64,000 bases of DNA from Yersinia massiliensis (GTDB taxonomy: Bacteria > Pseudomonadota > Gammaproteobacteria > Enterobacterales > Enterobacteriaceae). The stretch covers positions 1,240,001 through 1,304,000 of the forward strand of contig NZ_CP028487.1 in assembly GCF_003048255.1 (NCBI RefSeq), written 5' to 3'. Below the pieces are notes generated by a model. That model was not told the DNA's origin and ran no database searches. It was given only the letters and a program-made list of their open reading frames with translations. How positions within the stretch are numbered: position 1 is the first letter of the stretch; the number at the start of each line of letters is the position of its first letter. Positions 30,075 to 37,626 of this stretch are shown piece after piece. A program made the translations under genes and the position numbers.

Positions 30075-30791
30075 ATGAAATTTTTATTTCGCACACTGTC
30101 TTTAATATTTGTTGGTTTGACTGCCAGTCAAACCGTTCAGGCTGGCGGATTTGGTATTAGTGCCACTCGGCTAATTTACCCACAGGGTGCATCGAGTGTT
30201 TCACTGACCTTGCGCAATACGCAACCAGATGCTCCTTATTTGGTACAGACCACTGTCAGCACTTCTATTGATGGGAAAGGAGTTGCCCCTTTTTTGGTTA
30301 CTCCTCCTTTATTTCGACTCGAACCAAATAGTAGCAACCAAATTCGGATTTCTGCTAAAGGCGGGGCTTTGCCCAGTGATCGTGAATCGGTTTTCTATAT
30401 TAATGCTCGGGCTATACCCAGTAGTGTTGCAGGAACAGGAGAAGATCAGCAACAAAGCGTTGGTGGTGAAGTAAAACTGGGCGTTGCGAACGTCATCAAG
30501 CTATTTTATCGCCCTGCTGGATTAGCCCCGACAGTCGCCAATGCCCATAAGAACCTACAAATTACCCGAGTGAAAGAGGGATTACAGGTTTATAACGCCT
30601 CACCCTATTTTATTAATTTTGCTGGCATCAGTTTTGCCGGAGAGGCGCTATCTTTGGCACGCCCCGAAGCCAGTATGATTGCCCCTTTCAGTAGCCATAT
30701 CTTCCCGACCAAAGTTAAACAAGGGGAGATCCGCTGGCGGGTGATCAACGATCTTGGAGGTATCGATGCCTTTACTAAAGTGGTGCCGTAA
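30075..30791 (+). CDS. Fimbrial periplasmic chaperone 1
   Basis: A 238-residue PapD-like chaperone with a signal peptide ending VQA. The first Ig-like domain has the subunit-binding strand (LTLRNTQPDAPYLVQTTVST) and the signature FLVTPPLFRLEPNSSNQIRI. The second domain has the VIKLFYRP motif. It donates a strand to unfolded pilins in the periplasm. It follows the main pilin by 58 bp. Its 3' end overlaps the next gene by 26 bp. Confidence 0.9.
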   Translation: MKFLFRTLSLIFVGLTASQTVQAGGFGISATRLIYPQGASSVSLTLRNTQPDAPYLVQTTVSTSIDGKGVAPFLVTPPLFRLEPNSSNQIRISAKGGALPSDRESVFYINARAIPSSVAGTGEDQQQSVGGEVKLGVANVIKLFYRPAGLAPTVANAHKNLQITRVKEGLQVYNASPYFINFAGISFAGEALSLARPEASMIAPFSSHIFPTKVKQGEIRWRVINDLGGIDAFTKVVP

Positions 30792-31302
30792 TGCGGGTTC
30801 TGCGAGCCTTTTCATCGGTATAGTCGCTCTGCCGGTACAAGCTGCTGAAACAGTGGATTTCCGTGCCACCATTGTCCCTGGAACTTGCGAAATTAAGCTA
30901 GATCAAGAGGTTTTGCATTTGGGGAGTGTCCAGACAAGCTCGTTGTTATCGGGAACCGTGGCTGAATCCAATACTTTCTCTCTGGAAGTACAAAATTGCA
31001 GCGGGACAGCACCTAGTAGCCAAAAACCTGTTATCCAGGTCACTGGGAAGGGTGATGGTAATGATGGTAAATGGCTGTTTCGTGACGCTGATTCAGACGC
31101 TCAAGGGGTTGGTGTGCTGCTAACTCAAAACATGAATACCGTTAGCCATGGTGACAAGCTCCAATTTCAAGGAATAGTTCCGCCAGCCACAGGAGCCGCT
31201 ATGGCATTTTCCGCTGGGGTATCCTGTATTGATTCGGGGGGCTGTAACCCAACCGCCGGTAAGCTCATTGCTCGAGTTACCTTCAATTTTCTTTACGATT
31301 AA
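30766..31302 (+). CDS. Fimbrial minor subunit
   Basis: A 178-residue pilin-family protein. The signal peptide ends VQA, followed by AETVDFRATIVPGTCEIKL. A cysteine pair (GTCEI; VQNCSG) and the chaperone-recognised C-terminus (VTFNFLYD) mark it as a subunit. Two further cysteines (VSCIDSGGC) are an extra loop. The ATG at 30766 has GGAGG five bases upstream and lies inside the chaperone gene. A TTG at 30754 is a less likely start. It probably acts as adaptor or minor shaft subunit. Confidence 0.85.
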   Translation: MPLLKWCRNAGSASLFIGIVALPVQAAETVDFRATIVPGTCEIKLDQEVLHLGSVQTSSLLSGTVAESNTFSLEVQNCSGTAPSSQKPVIQVTGKGDGNDGKWLFRDADSDAQGVGVLLTQNMNTVSHGDKLQFQGIVPPATGAAMAFSAGVSCIDSGGCNPTAGKLIARVTFNFLYD

Positions 31303-31311
31303 GAGCGCATT

Positions 31312-32028
31312 ATGATTCGAGCCTTTCGTTTCCGAGGCCTGCAACTGATTAGTTGCTTACTCCTTGGCTTCTGGGGAAATTTCGTTTTTGCTGCTGATGG
31401 CGGAATAAGCCTTGGACAAACGCGGGTCGTATTTAATGAAACTGATCAGGCGCGCACTGTTCTGGTTAAAAATGATGGCGATAAAACTTATTTAATTCAG
31501 TCTCTGGTTCAACTGGATCCAGATAATAAGCAAGCAGCACCTTTTATCGTGACACCACCATTATTTCGGCTGGAGCCTAATAGCCGTAATTTGCTGCGTA
31601 TTATACGCCAGAATGAAGGAACATTATCGCAGCAAAATGAATCGGTATTTTATTTATCTGTTCTGGCGATTCCTGCTCAAGCCTCTGAGTTAACAGAGCA
31701 GGCTCAGCTATCAATGGGAGTTCGTTTTTTGATTAAGCTGTTCTATCGCCCCGATGGGTTGAATATGACCCCGGAAGACGCTTATTGCAAATTACAATTT
31801 ACCCAAGTCGCTGAGGGTATCCGTGTAGAAAATCCTACACCTTATTATTTAACGCTGGGGCAATTGAATATTAATCATCGCGCCGTTAGTTTCGAGAAGC
31901 ACCCAGCAATGATTGCTCCTCATAGTAATCAAGTTTATCCAGCTATTTCACCATTGGTAATGGCTGACTGGCGAGTGATTACCGATTACGGGATCCTCTC
32001 GTCGAAATGCGAATATTTACCGCCATAA
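31312..32028 (+). CDS. Fimbrial periplasmic chaperone 2
   Basis: A 238-residue PapD-like chaperone with a signal peptide ending VFA. The signature FIVTPPLFRLEPNSRNLLRI and the second-domain FLIKLFYRPDGL are present. It is clearly paralogous to the chaperones on both sides. It follows the minor subunit by nine bases. It probably serves a specific subunit of this fimbria. Confidence 0.9.
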   Translation: MIRAFRFRGLQLISCLLLGFWGNFVFAADGGISLGQTRVVFNETDQARTVLVKNDGDKTYLIQSLVQLDPDNKQAAPFIVTPPLFRLEPNSRNLLRIIRQNEGTLSQQNESVFYLSVLAIPAQASELTEQAQLSMGVRFLIKLFYRPDGLNMTPEDAYCKLQFTQVAEGIRVENPTPYYLTLGQLNINHRAVSFEKHPAMIAPHSNQVYPAISPLVMADWRVITDYGILSSKCEYLPP

Positions 32029-32042
32029 TTCCTGGAGAGTAA

Positions 32043-32822
32043 ATGAAAATTTTCTGGACTCGCCTGTCATTAATAATGATAGGGAGCTTACTGATGCTCA
32101 ATAGTTTATCGGTGAGCGCAAATCAGGCTGAACTTAAGGGTATTTCCTTTTATGTGATGCGGGTTATTTACCCGGAAAATGCCAGTCAGGGTGTTGCATT
32201 AACCGTCTATAACAAAAGTGATCAGCCTTTTTTAATGCAATCTTGGATTCGGAATATGGATCCTCAAACTGGCGGCGTTGCACCGCAGGGCAAAGCCGTT
32301 ACTCCGATGCCCTTTATTGTCACTCCGCCGCTGCAACGACTAGAGCCTAATAGTGATTTGACCTTGCGTATTCGGCGTACCGGAGGGGAGTTAGCACAGG
32401 ATAGGGAGTCAGTATTTTATATTGCTACCAAGGCTATCCCATCGACACCTGCGAATATGGCGCAAAACGGCGGTCAATTAACGTTAGCTGTTGTCAGTAA
32501 TCTTAAACTCTTTTACCGCCCCTCCAGTCTGCCGGACAGTGGGGTGGCAGGTGCTGCCTCACAACTACGCTTCCATCTGGAAGGTAATACGCTGGTTGCT
32601 GAAAACCCAACGCCGTTTTGGTTGACATTTTCTCGGTTAAAAGTGGGTAACTATTTGTTTGATAATGCGGCTATGCGTCTGATGGTTCCACCAAAAGGAC
32701 AGCAACGCTATAACTTGCCTGCGGGTACAAAGGGGCCAGTTGAGTGGCAATTGCTTGATGAGTCAGCATGGAATACGCCGTTACAACAACAAAAATCACT
32801 TACTGGCTCATCTCGATATTGA
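32043..32822 (+). CDS. Fimbrial periplasmic chaperone 3
   Basis: A 259-residue PapD-like chaperone with a signal peptide ending VSA. The signature FIVTPPLQRLEPNSDLTLRI and VSNLKLFYRP are present. It is longer than its two paralogues because of an insertion in the first domain (MDPQTGGVAPQGKAVTPMP) and a longer C-terminus. The longer F1-G1 region hints that it may handle a different subunit, for example the tip protein. It is 14 bp after chaperone 2. Confidence 0.9.
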   Translation: MKIFWTRLSLIMIGSLLMLNSLSVSANQAELKGISFYVMRVIYPENASQGVALTVYNKSDQPFLMQSWIRNMDPQTGGVAPQGKAVTPMPFIVTPPLQRLEPNSDLTLRIRRTGGELAQDRESVFYIATKAIPSTPANMAQNGGQLTLAVVSNLKLFYRPSSLPDSGVAGAASQLRFHLEGNTLVAENPTPFWLTFSRLKVGNYLFDNAAMRLMVPPKGQQRYNLPAGTKGPVEWQLLDESAWNTPLQQQKSLTGSSRY

Positions 32823-32927
32823 TATCCAGTTTACCGACAAACTTATTTTAACTGCTGGTTAATCATATGTTTTTAATTCCAATTTTGTGTATTGGCAAAA
32901 CAGATAAACCAGATTGAGCTAAATATT

Positions 32928-35513
32928 ATGAAACGGCACGTTAATGGGATAAAAATCTCACCCATATTGACGGGTGCGATATTACTTACGTCTGTTCTGC
33001 CTGCTTGGGGCCGGGATTATTTTGATGCCGGGCTGCTAATGCTTGATCAAGAGCAGTCTGAAAAAGTGGATTTGACTCAGTTTGAGGCTGCCGATCAGGT
33101 GCCTGAAGGGGCTTATCTGGTGACGATATTTGTTAATCAGATTGAGCACGGTGAGCAAACAATTACTTTCCAAAAAGGTTCTCGGAATAAGGTTGAGCCA
33201 CTTCTCACGCCTGCGTTACTGAATGAGTTAGGCGTGAATACCAGTGCACTGCCGACATTCTCAAATTTACCACTGGATAAGCCAGTGGAGGATTTGCCCG
33301 CCCTGATTCCTCATGCGCAGGTGCAATTATCGCTGGCCAAGTTGCGGCTGGATATCAGTATCCCTCAAGTCGCAATGCAGCCAAATAGTAGCAATCAGGT
33401 TGACCCCTCGTTGTGGAATCAAGGGATTCCGGCATTTTTGCTGAATTATAACTTGAACGGCAGCCGCAGCCGGCGTTCTTCCCAATCAGAGTTGGGAACA
33501 TCAGAGCAAACAAGCCTCTTTGCCAACTTACGGGCGGGATTGAACTTTGATGCTTGGCGTTTACGCAGCCTGATTACCCATAGCCGGAATACGACGAATG
33601 GCGATAATCGTGCAGGTGAAAGTACGCAGGACACCCAGTTTATCAATAGCTATCTGCAGCGGGATATCCAGCCCTGGCATTCTGAAATATTGGCAGGTGA
33701 AAGTAGCAGTGGTGGGGATGTTTTTGACAGCATTCCGTTCCGTGGCGTCAAACTTAACTCAACCGAAGAGATGCTGCCTAACAATCTGCGTGGTTTTGCT
33801 CCGGTTATCTCTGGTGTTGCACAAAGTAATGCGAGGGTAACCGTGAGGCAGAATGGCAACATTGTGTATCAAACCTATGTTGCACCAGGCCCGTTTACGC
33901 TAAATGACTTGGGGCAGAGTGGTTCTTCAGGTGATTTGACAGTAACGATAACGGAAGCTGATGGCTCCGTTCGCACCCAGACTGTCGCCTATTCAACACT
34001 GCCGGTAATGTTACGTCCTGGAGCATTTAAGTATGAGCTGACCAGTGGGAAATACAATGGCAGTACCACTGTGGGTTCTCAGGAGTCAACCTTTGGACTC
34101 GGCACGCTGGTTTATGGCCTGCCCTATAATCTCACGCTGTACGGTGGTGGACTGGTTGCAGATGATTACTTCTCAAGCGTGGTGGGGAGCGGGTTGTCTT
34201 TAGGGAACTTTGGTGCATTGTCTGCGGATGTCACTCAGTCGAACGCTAAGCTGAAGGACGTGGATGAGCGGCAAAAAGGGGAGTCATATCGGTTGCGCTA
34301 TGCCAAAAATATTGCCAGTACCGGCACATCAATTGATGTCGCGACTATGCGCTACTCGACCCGTAATTATTACAGTTTTTCCGATGTTAACAACAATGGC
34401 TACCAATTACGCGACGATCAGTTGCCTTGGTCACAAGACCGTAAGCGCAATAGTTACCAGTTACGTTTGTCTCAGAATATGGGGGACTTCGGGTCGCTAT
34501 ATGTCTCTGGGATGCGGGATAACTATTGGGACAACGGTAAGGTCAATAACAACCTTACTGCGGGCTATAGCAACAGCTATCACGGGGTGACTTACGGCAT
34601 GAATTACAGTATTGACCGCATTAAAGGGGACAATAGCTGGCCGGAAAACAGGCAGTTATCCATGAACGTTCAAGTTCCATTAAGTTTGTTGAGTGGCTCA
34701 TCACTGGCTAACCGTAGCTTCGCCAGTTATCAGATGACAAATAACAACCAAGGTAGTGTTCAGAATCAGGCGGGTATTAACGGAACATCGATGGATGACC
34801 GTCTTTCTTACAATGTGACACAAGGCTGGTCTAACGACGGCAGCAGTGACATGGGGTCTGTGAATACCGGTTACCGTGGCAGCAAGGGCATGGCGAATAT
34901 GGGATATAGCTATGGTAGTGGCTATCGCGCGGTGAATATGAATGCTAGCGGCGGGGTGGTGGCACATGCCGACGGGGTCACATTGAGCCAACCTTTGGGC
35001 GATACCGTTGCATTAGTCAGTGCGCCAGGCGCCAGAGGAAGTAAGGTGATGAGCGGCAATAATCAGGTGGACAGTCGTGGTTATGCGGTTGTGCCTTATC
35101 TCTCAAACTATCAGCGTAATAATATTAGCCTGGATCCGGCAACCCTACCTGAGGGGGTTGACATAACGCAGTCAAGCCAAAATCTCTACCCAACTAAAGG
35201 TGCAGTGGTTAAGGCTAACTTTGCAACACGTGTCGGTTATCAAGTATTGGTTACTTTGAGTAAAAGCGGCGGATTAATACCTTTTGGTGCCGTGGTTTCC
35301 GTTGAAGGGAGCGCGGGTGAAGAGCCGAATACCAGCATTGTTGGAGATGCTGGGCAGGTCTATCTCAGCGGGCTACCAGAAAGTGGTCGTCTAAAAGTGA
35401 AGTGGGGAGGGGATACTAGCCAGCAATGCAATGTATCGTTCAGTTTGGCGAACACCCCTGCCCCATCAGCGGCTAATCCGATACGTCATTTGCCATTACG
35501 TTGTGAGGTTTAA
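32928..35513 (+). CDS. Fimbrial outer-membrane usher
   Basis: An 861-residue usher. After a signal peptide (ending AWG) comes the N-terminal domain that binds chaperone-subunit complexes (YFDAGLLMLDQEQSEKVDLT). The barrel contains RGFAPVISGVAQSNARVTVRQ and the usher signature TLYGGGLVADDYF. The C-terminal domain (LVTLSKSGGLIPFGAVVSVE) ends with a cysteine pair (QQCNVSF; LRCEV). It forms the pore through which the fimbria is assembled. The ATG at 32928 is preferred to a TTG at 32892 because the signal peptide then follows directly (MKRHVNGIKISPIL). Confidence 0.93.
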   Translation: MKRHVNGIKISPILTGAILLTSVLPAWGRDYFDAGLLMLDQEQSEKVDLTQFEAADQVPEGAYLVTIFVNQIEHGEQTITFQKGSRNKVEPLLTPALLNELGVNTSALPTFSNLPLDKPVEDLPALIPHAQVQLSLAKLRLDISIPQVAMQPNSSNQVDPSLWNQGIPAFLLNYNLNGSRSRRSSQSELGTSEQTSLFANLRAGLNFDAWRLRSLITHSRNTTNGDNRAGESTQDTQFINSYLQRDIQPWHSEILAGESSSGGDVFDSIPFRGVKLNSTEEMLPNNLRGFAPVISGVAQSNARVTVRQNGNIVYQTYVAPGPFTLNDLGQSGSSGDLTVTITEADGSVRTQTVAYSTLPVMLRPGAFKYELTSGKYNGSTTVGSQESTFGLGTLVYGLPYNLTLYGGGLVADDYFSSVVGSGLSLGNFGALSADVTQSNAKLKDVDERQKGESYRLRYAKNIASTGTSIDVATMRYSTRNYYSFSDVNNNGYQLRDDQLPWSQDRKRNSYQLRLSQNMGDFGSLYVSGMRDNYWDNGKVNNNLTAGYSNSYHGVTYGMNYSIDRIKGDNSWPENRQLSMNVQVPLSLLSGSSLANRSFASYQMTNNNQGSVQNQAGINGTSMDDRLSYNVTQGWSNDGSSDMGSVNTGYRGSKGMANMGYSYGSGYRAVNMNASGGVVAHADGVTLSQPLGDTVALVSAPGARGSKVMSGNNQVDSRGYAVVPYLSNYQRNNISLDPATLPEGVDITQSSQNLYPTKGAVVKANFATRVGYQVLVTLSKSGGLIPFGAVVSVEGSAGEEPNTSIVGDAGQVYLSGLPESGRLKVKWGGDTSQQCNVSFSLANTPAPSAANPIRHLPLRCEV

Positions 35514-35514
35514 C

Positions 35515-36666
35515 ATGTTGAGCACCGAGAATTCACCCAATAGAGGGGTAAACACAGTGACAGATAAAATAAGTACCACGGGTTTTACGCGGTTACGAAT
35601 AGGGCTTTGTCTGCTGTCATTGGGCGTTATTATGCCATTACAGGCAACTATCATTGAAATTGGTAGTGGTAGCCAACAATGGGCAGGTCCAGCCTTTAAT
35701 CAGAGTATTTCCGCCAGTTTTGATGGCTACTATATTATGCTCAATCCAAATTACGGTCTTGTTGCCATCACGGGCGCGGGAATTCCTGAAACCACGGGTT
35801 GCGTTAATAACACCGCCCTAAGTGATGTTGGTGGAGTACAAGGGTATAAGATTGCTCAAGGAATTTTTTTGGTACCGCAGGCATCTTTCACTATGACTTA
35901 TAAGTTAAATAGTGGCTCATCAGAAACCATGAGTGGAACTTTTGGCAATTCGGGCGTTCAGGGGATAATCTCAGGATCTGGAAATGCAGCGGCAACGCCG
36001 CCAAATTCTGCCTGGTGTTTATCACCTCGGGGAGTCCCGGCATCACCTTTTTTCGAGGAATATAGCGTCCGCAATGGAACAATAACGGGCCATTGGGTCA
36101 TTATCACCGATGGGACCCAGCAAGATGGAATATACCCCATTCCTGAGATGTATTTTAGTAGCAGTGCATTATCGAGTGCTACGAAGGATAGTATTCTTAC
36201 TGGCCATCAGGTTAAAGTTTCCACACGGCAATGCTCGATCAGTATTAATAAGTCGATCAACTTTGGCGAAGTAGAACATAATTCGACTTTTGGGGCTGAA
36301 CTAGAACTAGTGAAGGATAATCTGGAGGTGGGATGCACCCAAAATAGCGCGAATCCTGCTGCTAATATTAATATAAAATTTCAGGCTAATTCAGGGCTTT
36401 ATGGCAGTGAAGCAACCCGTTTATCTCTCAATGAGGGAGGAGGGTATATCACAGGTGAAATAACGGGAGTGACAGGCGCTGGAACATGTAATCTCACGCA
36501 AGGTCTGAAGTTTAATGGCGAACCATTAAAATTAGGTTCAATCAATGCGGGTGAATCTAGCGAAACTTTCTCAAATGAACTCATTTGGCGACTATGTTCC
36601 GGTGGCGACACATTACCTGTTGGTAACGTTACCGCCTCTGCAACTGCCGATATTATCTTTAACTGA
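35515..36666 (+). CDS. Fimbrial tip adhesin (two-domain)
   Basis: A 383-residue protein. A hydrophobic segment near residues 30-48 (LRIGLCLLSLGVIMPLQA) is the signal peptide, preceded by an unusually long N-terminus. The real start may be a later codon, for example the GTG near residue 14. An N-terminal domain of about 190 residues is followed by a pilin domain (RQCSISINKSINFGEVEHNS) ending TASATADIIFN. Two-domain proteins at the end of such operons are usually tip adhesins. The receptor is unknown. The ATG at 35515 is two bases after the usher stop, with GAGG upstream. Confidence 0.8.
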   Translation: MLSTENSPNRGVNTVTDKISTTGFTRLRIGLCLLSLGVIMPLQATIIEIGSGSQQWAGPAFNQSISASFDGYYIMLNPNYGLVAITGAGIPETTGCVNNTALSDVGGVQGYKIAQGIFLVPQASFTMTYKLNSGSSETMSGTFGNSGVQGIISGSGNAAATPPNSAWCLSPRGVPASPFFEEYSVRNGTITGHWVIITDGTQQDGIYPIPEMYFSSSALSSATKDSILTGHQVKVSTRQCSISINKSINFGEVEHNSTFGAELELVKDNLEVGCTQNSANPAANINIKFQANSGLYGSEATRLSLNEGGGYITGEITGVTGAGTCNLTQGLKFNGEPLKLGSINAGESSETFSNELIWRLCSGGDTLPVGNVTASATADIIFN

Positions 36667-36942
36667 TCGTCGAATAACTCTAGTGAACATATATTATTAT
36701 ATTTAATCTACAGTATTAAAAATATTCTAATTTATAGATAAACAAACAAGTCACTGGAGTGATGGCGTGTTAGGAACAGAATTCCAGTTGGATTTTACAC
36801 ACTGATGAATGTTGATTTAATCAATTAAAACAAAAGATTAACTCTTAATTAAGTTTGGTTAAGACTATGTTTCTTTCTTTTGAAAACAATTGATATTAAA
36901 TTCATATCAGGTTTTAGATATCGGAAAGTTGAGGCGCTAACA
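36667..36942. promoter_or_regulatory. AT-rich spacer after the fimbrial operon, with motif sites
   Basis: No gene is supported here. CTCTTAATTAA at 36842-36852 and the inverted GGTTAAGACT at 36857-36866 resemble the GTCTTAA sites found before the LuxR-type and pilin genes. They lie about 80 bp before the small frame at 36943. No good terminator was seen directly after the adhesin. Confidence 0.4.
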
Positions 36943-37086
36943 ATGAGCGAAATTATTATGGATAGGAAGGTGAGACGATGTTTTTTATGTAAAGTTATTA
37001 ATTCGGCCACCAGAGGTAAACTGATTTTAGGCATTGTACTTATTTTTATTGGTGCAATGGGAATGCTATTTGCCATTACTCAATAG
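36943..37086 (+). CDS. Hypothetical small membrane protein
   Basis: A 47-residue frame. It has a basic N-terminal part with a cysteine pair (RRCFLC) and a C-terminal membrane helix (GKLILGIVLIFIGAMGMLFA). The ATG at 36943 has GAGG eight bases upstream. An in-frame TTG at 36880 would give 68 residues. No family was recognised. Its position behind a pair of GTCTTAA-like sites suggests co-regulation with the fimbrial island. Confidence 0.45.
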   Translation: MSEIIMDRKVRRCFLCKVINSATRGKLILGIVLIFIGAMGMLFAITQ

Positions 37087-37170
37087 TTTCTTCAAAAGCC
37101 CTGAGCTAAATCGCCAAGGGTTTAACTTATACCTCAGCGTTATTTAAGATGACTTAAAAGAGAGGTGCCC

Positions 37171-37236
37171 ATGAGCGGTAATCGTTATTCCGAAGAGTCC
37201 TAAATTGAAGCGGGTGACTGTCGAGAGAGGCATGCT
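37171..37236 (+). pseudogene. Remnant of an IS3-family transposase OrfA 5' end
   Basis: ATG at 37171 with GAGGTG upstream starts MSGNRYSEES and then a stop. IS3-family OrfA proteins commonly begin MSGxRYxEEFKIEAVKQVTERG. After the stop the bases again read IEA, and after a frame change VT.ERG. The fragment therefore looks like a decayed OrfA start with a nonsense change and a small deletion. Nothing of OrfB is visible. Confidence 0.45.
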
Positions 37237-37256
37237 AAAAAAGCCGCGGCTTTTTG
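37237..37256. terminator. Palindromic terminator-like hairpin
   Basis: AAAAAGCC followed by its exact reverse complement makes an 18-base palindrome (37238-37255) that ends in T-runs on both strands. It could act as a bidirectional terminator between the fimbrial island and the thiamine locus. Confidence 0.45.
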
Positions 37257-37345
37257 GCATCTGTTCTGCCCCGCTTAATTAATCACTTGGGATACAAACT
37301 GGGGCACATTGTGGGACTCGTACAGACTTTAGAGCTTGTTTGTTG

Positions 37346-37383
37346 GACTTCCCGCTGGCATTATCCTGAGCAGGGATTAACGG
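37346..37383 (-). repeat. Partial inverted copy of the TPP riboswitch 3' half
   Basis: The minus strand reads CCGTTAATCCCTGCTCAGG, then ATAATGCCAGCGGGAAGTCC. This aligns with the riboswitch segment from 37457 (CCGTATAACCTGATCTGG, then ATAATGCCAGCGTAGGGAAG), with a few substitutions and a three-base deletion. No 5' half of an aptamer was found on that strand, so it is unlikely to bind TPP on its own. Confidence 0.6.
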
Positions 37384-37413
37384 AACGTTAATCGCAACTA
37401 TTTGATTTTATTT

Positions 37414-37496
37414 GACTCGGGGTGCCTGCCGCAAAAGTGGCTTGGCTGAGAAATACCCGTATAACCTGATCTGGATAATGCCAGCGTAGGGAAGTC
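37414..37496 (+). promoter_or_regulatory. TPP riboswitch (THI element)
   Basis: P1 is GACT (37414-37417) with AGTC (37493-37496). The conserved core GGGGTGC, GGCTGAGAAATACCCGTA, ACCTGATCTGGATAATGCC and AGCGTAGGGAAG are all present in order. The aptamer is almost the same as the E. coli thiM aptamer. TPP binding normally lowers expression of the downstream genes. The expression platform is the hairpin at 37516-37539, which covers the ribosome site at 37534-37539. Confidence 0.95.
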
Positions 37497-37515
37497 ACGG
37501 TACCAAAAGGTTCCG

Positions 37516-37539
37516 CCTTCTTGACCGCCGGTTAGGAGG
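37516..37539 (+). promoter_or_regulatory. Shine-Dalgarno-sequestering hairpin of the TPP riboswitch
   Basis: CCTTCT (37516-37521) can pair with AGGAGG (37534-37539), with one G-U pair. ACC (37524-37526) pairs with GGT (37530-37532). This hides the ribosome site of the 27-codon frame at 37543, which fits translational riboswitch control. Confidence 0.55.
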
Positions 37540-37542
37540 AAT

Positions 37543-37626
37543 ATGAACGTCCAACCTGCCGCTTTTGTTTCACTTATCGCTATTAACCCGTCGTCGATCA
37601 GCTTGAGTATGGAGACATATTCATGA
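37543..37626 (+). CDS. 27-residue leader frame coupled to thiD
   Basis: ATG at 37543 follows AGGAGG by three bases. The frame reads MNVQPAAFVSLIAINPSSIS and seven more residues. Its TGA (37624-37626) overlaps the thiD start ATG (37623-37625) as ATGA, the usual geometry for translational coupling. thiD also has its own GGAG at 37611-37614. In E. coli the same kind of riboswitch precedes thiM, then thiD, and here thiM is missing. The frame may be a functional leader or the scar of a thiM deletion. No similarity to ThiM was recognised. Confidence 0.45.
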   Translation: MNVQPAAFVSLIAINPSSISLSMETYS

